The notes under the pieces were generated by a model, which ran no database searches, was not told where the DNA came from, and saw nothing but the letters and a program-made list of their open reading frames with translations. From UBA117 sp049975245 (GTDB lineage Archaea; Methanobacteriota; Methanobacteria; Methanobacteriales; Methanobacteriaceae): 64,000 nt of DNA. A program made the position numbers and the translations under genes. This document shows positions 54,401 to 63,898 of this stretch, in pieces (position 1 is the stretch's first letter; every line of letters starts with the position of its first letter). The stretch is taken from assembly GCA_049975245.1 (NCBI GenBank), contig JBNGDB010000003.1, positions 1 through 64,000 on the forward strand, read 5' to 3'.

Positions 54401-55552
54401 TTAATGTAATATTATTCCTTTCAAATCAGATAAAAATTCATTAACATGTTCTTTATTGATGTGAGGCATTACTATTATTCTTATAGCACGGGGATATGAA
54501 GATATGGATACTGCCCATCCTTTATTATTTAATTTTTGAGCTAATTCCTCCAGTGATATTACATCTGAACGAAAAGCCACAATATTTAGTTGGGGTTCAG
54601 TTATTAATTCCAGTCCAAACTCCCTTATGCCCTCTGTTAAAATCTGGGTAACTTCCATGCAATTCTTAGCCAATGAAATATAACCTTCTCGACCCATATA
54701 TTTTAGAAGAGCCCATGTAGCTGCTGCTGAAGCTCCCGATCTTGTTCCAACAATAGTTGATTGTTTCTTTTCCGTTAAATAAGGAGTTTCTATACTCATT
54801 ACATCCAGATATTTCTCTTCTCTAAAAAGTATGCCGCCGGTGGGTATAGGGGCTAAACCCATTTTATGCGGATCAATGGTCAATGAACATACACCATCTA
54901 ATGAAAAGTCAAAGTCAGGAAGATCATATCCAATTTCCTTTAAGAAAGGTATGATAAAACCGCCAAAAGCAGCATCAACATGCATATATATACCATGTTC
55001 GTAAGATAATTGTGATAGTTGTGGTATAGGATCGATCTTACCCAGTTCAGTTGTTCCCGCCACACCAACCAAAGCAACAGTTTTATCAGATATTAATTCC
55101 TCTACAGAGTTTATATCAACCTTATAATCCTTATCTAGTTCTGCTTCTTTAAGATTTAAACATAATATATCTGCAGCCTTTTTAAATGAAAAATGAGCAG
55201 ATTTAGGGACAATTATCTCTGGATCTTTTATTTTAGAATAATTTCTCGCAGCTCTCATGGCCATAATGTTAGCTTCAGTACCCCCGGTTATTATATGTCC
55301 AAAAACATCTTTATTTCCAAGCATGCTACCTAAAATCTGAATTGACTCAGCTTCTAATTTTTTCGTTCCTTGAAATAGGCCAGGATCTCCCAGATTAGAT
55401 TCCAAAAACATGCTATAAGCTTTTCTTCCTACAATATGAGGGCATGTGCACATTGAACCCAGTATTCTTCCTGAACGGTGACTGAGATCCTCATTTTGAT
55501 ACTTCTTTAGTTCTTGAAAAACTTTTTCCTTGGAAAATCCATTTTTGTCCAT
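54401..55552 (-). CDS. mfnA: L-tyrosine decarboxylase MfnA
   Basis: 383-residue PLP decarboxylase. SHRSGRILGSMCTCPHIVGRKAY and LGDPGLFQGTKKLEAES near the start are archaeal MfnA blocks, GGTEANIMAMRAAR is the substrate loop, HVDAAFGGFI lies in the PLP site, and TIDPHKMGLAPIPTGG gives the PLP lysine. Tyramine goes into methanofuran; some archaeal homologues also decarboxylate aspartate to beta-alanine for coenzyme A. CCAGGTAATTAAC precedes the ATG. It follows ppsA by about 70 bases and is probably cotranscribed with it. Confidence 0.92.
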   Translation of the reverse strand: MDKNGFSKEKVFQELKKYQNEDLSHRSGRILGSMCTCPHIVGRKAYSMFLESNLGDPGLFQGTKKLEAESIQILGSMLGNKDVFGHIITGGTEANIMAMRAARNYSKIKDPEIIVPKSAHFSFKKAADILCLNLKEAELDKDYKVDINSVEELISDKTVALVGVAGTTELGKIDPIPQLSQLSYEHGIYMHVDAAFGGFIIPFLKEIGYDLPDFDFSLDGVCSLTIDPHKMGLAPIPTGGILFREEKYLDVMSIETPYLTEKKQSTIVGTRSGASAAATWALLKYMGREGYISLAKNCMEVTQILTEGIREFGLELITEPQLNIVAFRSDVISLEELAQKLNNKGWAVSISSYPRAIRIIVMPHINKEHVNEFLSDLKGIILH

Positions 55553-55622
55553 GTTAATTACCTGGAAAAAAATAACTAAAAAAAATGATTAAAATATTTA
55601 AAAAAAATATGTTATTTAGGCT

Positions 55623-57911
55623 TTATTCTTGAATCATTTTCCTTGCAGCTTTTAAAACCAATTTTTTCTCAATTCTAGCGACAGTCTCTCTAACTGTAGG
55701 AACAGCATCAGTATTAGCAGAAACACTATCTATTCCAAGTTCTACTAATTTTTCAACTATATGAGGAATGCTTCCTGCCTGTCCACATATACTGGTTTTA
55801 ACTCCGGCAGCATTACATTTCTTAATAACTCTTTCTATAAGTTTTAAAACTGCTGGATGTCCTTCACTGTAAAGACCGGCTACATTTTCATTATTTCGGT
55901 CAATGGCCAACGTATATTGGGTTAGGTCATTAGTTCCAAAACTGGCGAAATCTATTCCCACATCGATAAAATCTTCAATAACCATTGCTGCAGCAGGTGT
56001 TTCCACCATGATACCAAATTCAATGGTTTTTTGTGGTTTTAAACCTACTTCTTCTGCTATTTTCTTGGCTTGCCTTAGTTCATCTGGATGCTGTACCAGG
56101 GGAATCATAATGCCTATATTGGTATATCCTTGTTCATGTAATTTTTTAATGGCTTTAAATTCAGCTCTAAGAATATCTGGCTGGTCAAGTTCACGTCGAA
56201 TACCTCTCCAACCTAACATGGGGTTATGTTCGTATGGTTCATCTTCTCCACCGTCTAAAGTTTTGAATTCATCAGTGGGAGCATCCAATGTTCTGTACCA
56301 TACAGGTTTTGGATAAAAAGTATCTACCACTTTAAGAATATTTTCCATTAATATGTGGATGAGTTCGTCTTCTCTATCATCTTTTATAAACTTGATAGGA
56401 TGTACGCCGGCAGTTAACATCATATGCTCAGTTCTAAGTAATCCTACTCCATCAGCACCAGTTTGAGAAGCTTTTTTAGCAGCTTCAGGCATGCTCACAT
56501 TTACCTTAACATCAGTTACTGTTAGTATAGATGATTGTACTACTGATGGCTGTTCCTCTACTTCAACTTTCTTAGCTTCCTCAAGTTTACCTTTGTAAAC
56601 TATTCCTTTATTTCCATCAATTGTTACTAACTGATTTTCATCTAAAATTTCTGTGGCATCTTTGGTTCCCACTACACAAGGTATGCCCAATTCTCGAGAA
56701 ACTATGGCTGCGTGACAGGTTACTCCTCCTTCGTCAGTTATTATTCCACTGGCCCTCTTCATTGCCGGAACCATGTCGGGAGTGGTCATGACTGTCACCA
56801 GAATATCTCCCATTTCCACTTTATCAAGTTCACCTATTTCATTTACAATTTTAACTGCTCCAGAACCCATTCCCGGACTAGCACCCAATCCTTTGGTTAT
56901 AATGGTTCTTTCTCCTTCCACTTCTTTCCCAGAACTCTTATCTGATTTTTCAAGGGTGGTTACTGGTCTGGATTGGAGCATGTAAACATTTCCATCTTCA
57001 ATGGCCCATTCTGTATCTTGAGGGAATTGATAATGATTATGTATATTTTTTCCAAGTTCCGTTAGTTCTGCTATTTCTTCAGAATTTAAAACCTTTTTAT
57101 TTTTCAGATCCTCTGGAACTTCTAATTTTTCTGTCTTTCCTAATTTTTGATTCTTTTGAAACATGATATTTTTGGTACTGATAAAAGTATCCAGAATTTC
57201 ACCTGTATTTTTATCCACCCAATAAGTGTCTGGTGTTACAGTTCCTGAAACAACCGCTTCTCCTAATCCCCATGATGCTTCGATTAATATTTTTTCTTCA
57301 CCAGTAGAAGGGTGTACTGTAAACATTACACCAGCTTTTTCAGCATCCACCATCTCTTGAACTACAACTGCTATGTAGACTTTTGAATGATCAAAATTAT
57401 TCTCTTCACGGTAAAATATTGCCCGGGCTCCGAAAAGGGAAGCCCAACATTTCTGTACATATTTTACTACATCCTCAGAACCTTTTATATTGAGATATGT
57501 ATCCTGCTGACCGGCAAAAGATGCTTCTGGTAAATCTTCTGCAGTTGCTGATGATCTGATTGCTACAAATGCATTTTCTTTCCCAATTTTTTCGCATAGT
57601 GCGTTGTAGGATTCTGTAATTAGGGTTTTTATCTCATCAGGGACCCATGCATCCATTATTATCTTTTTTATCCGGACTGCAGCATCCTGAAGTTCTTTAT
57701 TTTTATGAACGTCCACGGCAGCAAGAATGTCCATTATTGAATCAAAAATACCGGTTTCATCAATGAATTTTTCATAGGTCGCCGCGGTAACTACGAAGCC
57801 GGGAGGCACAGGAATTCCTGCTTGGGTTAGTTCGCCTAAATTCGCTCCTTTTCCACCTGCGATTGCAACATCTTCCTTGTTTAGTTCATCAAAATATGCT
57901 ACATACTTCAT
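55623..57911 (-). CDS. ppsA: phosphoenolpyruvate synthase
   Basis: 762 residues with all three PpsA domains. ATP-binding: GGKGANLGELTQAGIPVPPG near residue 19 and AIRSSATAEDLPEASFAGQQD near 117. Swivelling domain: ITDEGGVTCHAAIVSREL with catalytic His400. C-terminal barrel: GLLRTEHMML near 490 and SICGQAGS with Cys709. It turns pyruvate, ATP and water into PEP, AMP and phosphate, the first step of gluconeogenesis from pyruvate. AGGGGATCAGC precedes the ATG. rpl10e lies upstream on the same strand with a ~50-base gap. Confidence 0.95.
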   Translation of the reverse strand: MKYVAYFDELNKEDVAIAGGKGANLGELTQAGIPVPPGFVVTAATYEKFIDETGIFDSIMDILAAVDVHKNKELQDAAVRIKKIIMDAWVPDEIKTLITESYNALCEKIGKENAFVAIRSSATAEDLPEASFAGQQDTYLNIKGSEDVVKYVQKCWASLFGARAIFYREENNFDHSKVYIAVVVQEMVDAEKAGVMFTVHPSTGEEKILIEASWGLGEAVVSGTVTPDTYWVDKNTGEILDTFISTKNIMFQKNQKLGKTEKLEVPEDLKNKKVLNSEEIAELTELGKNIHNHYQFPQDTEWAIEDGNVYMLQSRPVTTLEKSDKSSGKEVEGERTIITKGLGASPGMGSGAVKIVNEIGELDKVEMGDILVTVMTTPDMVPAMKRASGIITDEGGVTCHAAIVSRELGIPCVVGTKDATEILDENQLVTIDGNKGIVYKGKLEEAKKVEVEEQPSVVQSSILTVTDVKVNVSMPEAAKKASQTGADGVGLLRTEHMMLTAGVHPIKFIKDDREDELIHILMENILKVVDTFYPKPVWYRTLDAPTDEFKTLDGGEDEPYEHNPMLGWRGIRRELDQPDILRAEFKAIKKLHEQGYTNIGIMIPLVQHPDELRQAKKIAEEVGLKPQKTIEFGIMVETPAAAMVIEDFIDVGIDFASFGTNDLTQYTLAIDRNNENVAGLYSEGHPAVLKLIERVIKKCNAAGVKTSICGQAGSIPHIVEKLVELGIDSVSANTDAVPTVRETVARIEKKLVLKAARKMIQE

Positions 57912-57961
57912 GCTGATCCCCTAATTACAATTTTTTATTTTAAAAAATTTACAAAAAAAAT

Positions 57962-58444
57962 TTATTTAACTAATTCTTCTCCCTTATCAATCACTATTCG
58001 GCATGGTACGGGTAATTTCATAGCCGCTCTTCTTAAAGCTTCTTTAATGTCTTTAAAGTTTTTCTTATTGCCTTGAATAGTTAAAACCTTTTGATTTGGC
58101 TTTACTATTGCAACTGAACTAACTGGTTTACCGAAAGCTTTTCTCATACCATCTTGAACCCGGTCAGCCCCTGCTCCAGTTGCCATAGGGTTTTCTCTAA
58201 CGATATGGTGAGGGTAGACTCTTAGTTTCAAATGATAACCCATTCTACCTGCTTTTCTCTGCATGAATCTGTTAGAAGCTATCCTTGCTGCTTCTAATGC
58301 GTTGTGTTTAATATGTGCTGGTTCTTTAACTGCTAAACTGATAGATAATGGGAATTCTGCGGATAAGTTACCCATATCATATTGAACAATTCGTGAACCT
58401 GGAATTTTACGTATATACTCTTTTCTAGTGTATGCTCTTACCAT
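57962..58444 (-). CDS. rpl10e: 50S ribosomal protein L10e (L16 family)
   Basis: 160 residues, archaeal L10e. It opens MVRAYTRKEYIRKIPGSRIVQYDMGN, contains MQRKAGRMGYHLKLRVYPHHIVRENPMATGAGADRVQDGMRKAFGKP, and ends in a basic helix. It binds 23S rRNA near the tRNA acceptor site. AAGGAGGATTATTT is a strong ribosome-binding site. It is the first of the minus-strand set rpl10e-ppsA-mfnA and is divergent from cooC. Confidence 0.95.
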   Translation of the reverse strand: MVRAYTRKEYIRKIPGSRIVQYDMGNLSAEFPLSISLAVKEPAHIKHNALEAARIASNRFMQRKAGRMGYHLKLRVYPHHIVRENPMATGAGADRVQDGMRKAFGKPVSSVAIVKPNQKVLTIQGNKKNFKDIKEALRRAAMKLPVPCRIVIDKGEELVK

Positions 58445-58496
58445 AAATAATCCTCCTTATAAAAATTTGAGTGTGAATTTTATACCTTAAAATTGG

Positions 58497-58506
58497 CCTT
58501 ATAAAA
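58497..58506 (-). promoter_or_regulatory. TATA box of rpl10e
   Basis: TTTTATAAGG on the minus strand lies about 53-62 bases before the ATG, giving a leader near 30 bases. The element is a good archaeal TATA match. Confidence 0.55.
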
Positions 58507-58553
58507 GTTTAAGTTAACAGCCTTAATAAACCTTCTCCTTAATATATAACTAG

Positions 58554-58582
58554 TATATGACCATAATTAATAAAGTCATATA
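58554..58582 (+). promoter_or_regulatory. perfect 8-base inverted repeat upstream of cooC
   Basis: TATATGAC at 58554-58561 pairs with GTCATATA at 58575-58582 around a 13-base spacer. It lies 88-116 bases before the cooC ATG. A dyad of this size fits a dimeric repressor site. Which regulator binds is unknown. Confidence 0.6.
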
Positions 58583-58585
58583 ATG

Positions 58586-58652
58586 ACCAATATAAACAGA
58601 ATTATTGGTTATTATTCATATATTACCCAATATAACCAATGTTTTTGGTTAT
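58586..58652 (+). promoter_or_regulatory. two further inverted repeats near the cooC start
   Basis: ACCAATA (58586-58592) and TATTGGT (58603-58609) form one dyad with a 10-base spacer. ATAACCA (58632-58638) and TGGTTAT (58646-58652) form another with a 7-base spacer. Both share the core ACCA/TGGT. A likely TATA (CATATATTA near 58618) lies between them, so the second dyad would cover the transcription start. Confidence 0.6.
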
Positions 58653-58669
58653 AAAAAGATGGTGAAAAC

Positions 58670-59446
58670 ATGAAAATTGCAATAACAGGAAAAGGAGGGG
58701 TGGGTAAAACAACCCTTTCTAGTACTTTATCTTGTATCTTGTCACGAACTTATAAAGTATTCGCTATAGATGCTGATCCAGATATGAACCTGGCATCCAG
58801 TCTAGGTATACACAATCAGATAACACCAATATCTAAAATGCGCGACCTTATAAAAGATAGGACAGGTGCAGAACCTGGATCATCTTTTGGAGAAGTATTT
58901 AAAATGAATCCTAAAATAAGTGACCTTCCCGAATCATTATCCATAAAATATAACAAAAATTTAAAACTTTTAGTTATGGGTACGGTGGATAAGGGTGGAG
59001 AGGGATGCGTATGTCCTGCTTCTGTTCTTTTAAAAGCTTTGATGAGACATATGATCCTGCATAAAGATGAAATAGTAGTTCTGGATATGGAAGCAGGTAT
59101 AGAACACTTGGGACGTAGAACATCAGAATCTGTTGATTTGATGATTGTGGTTGTTGAACCCAGCCTAAAATCCGTTGAAACTGCTAAAAGAATCAAAAAT
59201 CTAGCCAAAGACATTGGAGTGAAAAATATAGTTGCTGTAATAAATAAAGCATCTAATGAGACTGAAGAAAGATTTACGCGTGCAAAACTCGATGAGATAG
59301 GAATGGAGGTTATAGGGTGCATTCCTCAAGATAGCACCGTGGTAATGGCAGATATGGAAGGAAAACCTTTAATAGAATATCCAGATTCTCCAGCATTTAA
59401 ATCTGTGGAGAATATTGCAGAAAGTATTTTAAGTTTTAAGCAATGA
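58670..59446 (+). CDS. cooC: CooC-like nickel-insertion ATPase
   Basis: 258-residue P-loop ATPase of the SIMIBI class. The deviant Walker A is GKGGVGKTT at residues 7-15, and FAIDADPDMNLASSLGI follows. GGEGCVCPASVLLKALMRHM carries the C113-x-C115 nickel-binding pair of CooC, and VVLDMEAGIEHLGRRTS is the Walker B/ligand region. In CO dehydrogenase systems it inserts nickel into the C-cluster using ATP. CODH/ACS genes are not in this window. The upstream dyads suggest control. pcc1 follows nine bases later. Confidence 0.9.
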   Translation: MKIAITGKGGVGKTTLSSTLSCILSRTYKVFAIDADPDMNLASSLGIHNQITPISKMRDLIKDRTGAEPGSSFGEVFKMNPKISDLPESLSIKYNKNLKLLVMGTVDKGGEGCVCPASVLLKALMRHMILHKDEIVVLDMEAGIEHLGRRTSESVDLMIVVVEPSLKSVETAKRIKNLAKDIGVKNIVAVINKASNETEERFTRAKLDEIGMEVIGCIPQDSTVVMADMEGKPLIEYPDSPAFKSVENIAESILSFKQ

Positions 59447-59455
59447 TCTAAAGAT

Positions 59456-59680
59456 ATGCACATAAAAACAAAAATTACCTTTACTTATAGTAAAGATTTT
59501 CAAGCAGTTACCACTTATTATTCATTAAAACAAGATAATATGGATTTTATAAACTCCCATGTGTATAAAAATCAGTTGATTTATGAATTAGAAGGAAATT
59601 CTTTAAGGACTGTGCTGGCAACGGTTGATGATCTTATATTTTGTGAAATGATGTCAGAAAAAATTTTAGATTCCATCTAA
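59456..59680 (+). CDS. pcc1: KEOPS complex subunit Pcc1
   Basis: 74 residues. The Pcc1 pattern is visible: AVTTYYSLKQDNMDF near the start, then NQLIYELEGNSLRTVLATVDDLIFCEMM. Pcc1 is the dimerising subunit of KEOPS, which makes t6A at position 37 of tRNAs reading ANN codons. It is nine bases after cooC and cotranscribed with it, though the functions look unrelated. The ribosome-binding site (CTAAAGAT) is weak, so expression may depend on coupling. Confidence 0.87.
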   Translation: MHIKTKITFTYSKDFQAVTTYYSLKQDNMDFINSHVYKNQLIYELEGNSLRTVLATVDDLIFCEMMSEKILDSI

Positions 59681-59748
59681 TAGAATAAATCAGATTACTT
59701 AAAAATTTTACAATAATTCTAAAATTTAGATGTAGAAGGTGATTTGAA

Positions 59749-61293
59749 ATGAAATTTGAACTGAAAGGAAAAATCACGTTCAGTAAAGATGCTCAAGAAG
59801 CTGAAAAAGATATTCAAAAGTTTATAGATTATGCTAACCATGATCTCTTCCAGAGAGGAGTTCCTGAAGACCAAAAAGTAGATGCATCTTACATAAAAGA
59901 ATGGAATTTAGAAGGCCACGTACTTAAACTAACCATTGAATCAGGGAGGCGTGGCAGGGCCCATGATGCACTTTTACGTATGAAAAAACCTTTACTACAA
60001 GTTATGGGGCCTAAATATCATATCGGTGTTAGAAAAATTCATGTGAGTGAATATATAATTAAGATACCCACTACTAAAAAAATTGATTTAACGGATATGC
60101 CCTATGTTGCTGAATTTGAAACTATTAATGACATGATCATCATTAAATTCAAGGACTTGGAAGAAGGGGATCTTAGAAGACATGTTGTGGATCGGGTAAT
60201 AAAACAAGTACTGGTTGAGACTGAAAAAGATACTACTATTGAAGGTCCCAGTGATATATTAACCAAACAAGTTACCAAGATAGAACCTGGTACAATAATA
60301 TCCAAAAGCCAAAAACAAAAATTCTTTTTTGAGGGCGACCCTACAGAAGAAGCTGCTAAACTTGGATGGGTCAAAAAGTTTCCGGGTAAAGGGCAGTGGT
60401 TCTACGGGCCACAGATTATTGCATTGCAGCGGACTATAGAAGAAATATTTTTGGAAGAATTGGTCTACAAAATGGAATTCGTAGAGTGCATGTGGCCTAA
60501 GCTCATACCAATTCCAGTTATGAACAAAATGCGTTACTTAGAAGGGCTTCCAGAAGGAATGTATTATTGTTCTGCTCCCCGTAGAGATCCGGAATTATTT
60601 GAAAAATTCAAACAGGAATTGGTGGTTAAAAAAGATGTTCCTATTGACCTTTTAAAAGAAGGACTCAAAGATCCTTCTTATGTTTTAGCACCGGCTCAAT
60701 GTGAACCCTTCTATGAATTTTTTTCTCATGAAGTAGTTGATGAATCAGAATTACCTATTAAGCTTTTCGATAGAAGTGGTTGGACTTACAGATGGGAGGC
60801 TGGAGGAGCTAAAGGATTAGACAGAGTACATGAATTCCAGCGAATAGAACTAGTATGGCTTGGAAATCCAGAAGATGTGGATAAAATAAGAGATACTACT
60901 GTAAATATATCCCAAAAAATAGCTGATGATATGGAATTGGAGTGGTATACTGAGGTAGGTGACGACCCATTTTATCTGGAAGGTAGAAAAGTAGAAGAGC
61001 GAGGAATAGAATTTCCAGACATACCTAAATATGAAATGAGATTAGTTGCACCTAATCAAGATAAAGGACCTGCCGTAGTATCAGCTAATGTACATGGAAC
61101 CCACTTTACTGAGGGATTTTCTATTAAAGAAGCACATAAACATGTTTTATGGACTGGTTGTTTGGGTATAGGCATTTCCAGATGGATATTCGGATTTTTA
61201 GCACAAAAGGGTTTTGACCCAGATAACTGGCCAAAAGATGTAAGAGAAAGAGTAAAAAAGGTTAAAGTTCCAAAAATGTTAACTTGGCCTTAA
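59749..61293 (+). CDS. serS: seryl-tRNA synthetase, type 2 (methanogen form)
   Basis: 514 residues. The N-terminal tRNA-binding part is not the bacterial coiled coil. The catalytic core has the type 2 features: zinc-site residues in YYCSAPRRDPE, WTYRWEAGGAKGLDRVHEFQRIELVW (motif 2 region) and HVLWTGCLGIGISRWIF (motif 3). It charges serine onto tRNA, including the tRNA-Ser(CGA) at 5.6 kb. AAGGTGATTTGAA precedes the ATG. It follows pcc1 by about 68 bases. A run of Ts follows the stop. Confidence 0.96.
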   Translation: MKFELKGKITFSKDAQEAEKDIQKFIDYANHDLFQRGVPEDQKVDASYIKEWNLEGHVLKLTIESGRRGRAHDALLRMKKPLLQVMGPKYHIGVRKIHVSEYIIKIPTTKKIDLTDMPYVAEFETINDMIIIKFKDLEEGDLRRHVVDRVIKQVLVETEKDTTIEGPSDILTKQVTKIEPGTIISKSQKQKFFFEGDPTEEAAKLGWVKKFPGKGQWFYGPQIIALQRTIEEIFLEELVYKMEFVECMWPKLIPIPVMNKMRYLEGLPEGMYYCSAPRRDPELFEKFKQELVVKKDVPIDLLKEGLKDPSYVLAPAQCEPFYEFFSHEVVDESELPIKLFDRSGWTYRWEAGGAKGLDRVHEFQRIELVWLGNPEDVDKIRDTTVNISQKIADDMELEWYTEVGDDPFYLEGRKVEERGIEFPDIPKYEMRLVAPNQDKGPAVVSANVHGTHFTEGFSIKEAHKHVLWTGCLGIGISRWIFGFLAQKGFDPDNWPKDVRERVKKVKVPKMLTWP

Positions 61294-61307
61294 TTTTTTT
61301 TATTTTT
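61294..61307 (+). terminator. poly-T terminator after serS
   Basis: TTTTTTTTATTTTT directly follows the serS stop, the usual archaeal intrinsic termination signal. Confidence 0.5.
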
Positions 61308-62500
61308 AAATATTTAGAATTATCTAAAATTTAGATTTTCATATTTTATGGTGTTATTTTATTGACCTATAAATTAACAAATAAAGCGCAAAATGATTTT
61401 AAAGTAGTATAATCCAAGAATTTTATTAATACACTTTTTTTTGAAGTATTAACTGTTTTTTTGTGAAAATAGTCACTTTATTAGATAATTTTATTATATT
61501 CTTACAACATAAAATAAATTGTTATGTATAATTTAATTATTAAAGAATAAGCATAAAGGAGGTGAAAAAGATGAGAAAACAAGCAATTTTACTAACGCTA
61601 AGTTTTATCTTCATTATAAGCATTTGTGGTGCAGTAGCAGCTGCAGATGAGTCTGATGGAGGTATAACAGAGAATAACGAATTACAAGGTACTGAAGAAC
61701 CTACTACCGATCCGCCGGTTGGAACTGATGAAGAGGCCAATCCCGACCCACCTCTGGATATTACTAAGGGTTCATAGGATACTGCTGGTCTTGACAGTAA
61801 TAATGTGAATGAAGGACCTAATCAGACCATTATCCAATTCAGAGTACGAAACCCTGATGCAGTTAATACTGCCCATAATGTGGTAGCCACCTTCAGCTGG
61901 ACTAGTGCCAATACTTACATAAATCTGGCTCCTGGTGAAACTGCAGTGAAAAATATTGGTGACATTGCACCCGGTGAAACTAAGGATGTTTTCTATCTGG
62001 TTGAGATAACCCGGAATGCAGCTGCTTATTTTACAAGTAGAAATTATCAAGTTGCCATTCAGGGTACTGACACTCCACTTTACACTCCAACTGGAAGTAT
62101 ATACGTGGAAAAACTTCTAAGCCAAAATCGGAATGATATTACAGGTATATCAGTGTCACCGCCTAACCCTCTAGTGGGTGAAACATTTACAGTGACCGTA
62201 ACCAGTACAACTGGTTCTGCAAACTATCCTGAACTAGCCTTACCTCTGGTTTCATATGATCCAGCAATGGTTATGCCTCTAGGGATGGTAACCACTTATA
62301 CAGACACCAGTAATGTAAACCGAACTGTTTACAATGTGTACATTCCTAACCCACAAGGTAACGCCTTCACCACAGTATGGACCTTCCTGGTACTAAATGC
62401 AGGTGTAAGCGATCTATACCCGGTTATCTATGACCGAAGTGGTAGCAGTTATCACTACAACTCTGATTACGGTGAATTTGAAACTGTATACGTACCTGGC

Positions 62501-62848
62501 GAGATAGGAGATTGGGTTTGGTATGATGCTAACGCCAATGGAATGCAAGATCCCGGCGAATTAGGAGTTCCGAACGTATTGGTGAAGCTTTACGACTCAT
62601 TGGACAACGAACTGGAAACCCAGGTAACTAATTCAACTGGATACTATTACTTTAAAAATATATATCCTGGAGACTACTATGTCAAGTTCATATTACCTGC
62701 CGGTTACAACTTCAGTCCATTTTACGGTCCAAGTTACGATAACAAAGCAAATCCTAACCCCGGCCCCGATCTAGGTAAAACTGCAATATTCACCATTGAC
62801 CCTGGAGAAAATGACTACACATGGGATGCAGGTATATACCAACCCGCC
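62501..62848 (+). repeat. SdrD-B-like repeat unit 1
   Basis: 348 bases (116 codons). It opens GEIGDWVWYDANANG-like with GDWVWYDANANGMQDPGE, has GVPNVLVKLY and STGYYYFKNI, and closes TWDAGIYQPA. Confidence 0.8.
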
Positions 62849-63181
62849 AGTGTAGGTGATTTCGTCTGGAACGACCAGAATGCCAATGGAATATATGAAG
62901 GTATCGGAGTTGGATTATCTGGAATAAATGTAGATCTTTACACCAGCGGAGATGTACTAGTAGGAAATACCACTACAAATATCAATGGATACTACTTGTT
63001 CAGTAATTTAACACCAGGTAGTTATTACATTGTATTTACAGCACCTTTAGGATACTATTTCAGTCCATACATACCTGGAGTAACTGATAACAAAGCAGAT
63101 GCTACTGGTAAAACTCCTATATTCGCATTAACTGCAGGTCAAACTGACCTAACACAGGATGCTGGATTATGGCAACCTGCC
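62849..63181 (+). repeat. SdrD-B-like repeat unit 2
   Basis: 333 bases. It opens SVGDFVWNDQNANGIYEG, has GINVDLYTSGDVLVG and INGYYLFSNLTPGSYY, and closes QDAGLWQPA. Confidence 0.8.
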
Positions 63182-63529
63182 GAGATAGGTGACTTTGTAT
63201 GGGATGATTTAAACGCTGATGGAATCTACCAAATGGGCGAACCAGGGATAATAAATGTCTTAGTTGATCTTTACTACCAAGATGGAACCTATACCGGACA
63301 ATCCGATACAACAGACGCTAATGGTAACTATCTATTCACAAACCTTACACCGGGAAGCTATTATGTACTATTCAATAAACCTACCGGTTACATATTTAGT
63401 CCACCATTCCAGGGAAGCGACGACCAAATAGACAGTGATGCTGATCCATTAACTGGTAAAACACCTACAATTACCGTCACATCAGGACAATCCCAACTTA
63501 AATGGGATGCAGGAATGTATAGACAAGCA
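63182..63529 (+). repeat. SdrD-B-like repeat unit 3
   Basis: 348 bases. It opens EIGDFVWDDLNADGIYQMGE, has INVLVDLYYQDG and NGNYLFTNLTPGSYYV, and closes KWDAGMYRQA. Confidence 0.8.
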
Positions 63530-63898
63530 GAGATAGGTGACTTTGTATGGATGGATTTAAACCTTAACGGATACTACGAACCTAACCCCCCCTTCGACGA
63601 ATATCCTCTAGCCAATATAGTAGTACAACTTTACACCAGTACTGGTACACTATTAGATTCTACTTCAACAGACGTTAATGGAAACTACTATTTCAAGAAT
63701 CTAAGCCCTGGCAGTTACTATCTACGATTTGTACCACCTTCAGGATACCTAGTAAGTCCTTATATTGGACAAGTACCTGGATTCATAACTAACACCGCAA
63801 TCCCACCATTAGGTTACACAAATATTTTCACCCTAAACTCTGGTGATGTGGACTACACATGGGATGCCGGTATGTTAGTAGAAGACCTGTTTTTCGGC
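63530..63898 (+). repeat. SdrD-B-like repeat unit 4
   Basis: 369 bases, the longest unit. It opens EIGDFVWMDLNLNGYYEP, has LANIVVQLYTSTG and NGNYYFKNLSPGSYY, and closes TWDAGM plus VEDLFFG. Confidence 0.8.

Noticed and set aside
55903..56316. 137-codon frame opposite ppsA
   Set aside because: It is antisense to a conserved enzyme and reflects its codon pattern; no start signal.
61775..61777. TAG read as pyrrolysine in the adhesin
   Set aside because: TAG is an ordinary stop elsewhere here (for example at 9787-9789 and 53803-53805), no pyl genes are seen, and an adhesin is not a known Pyl protein.
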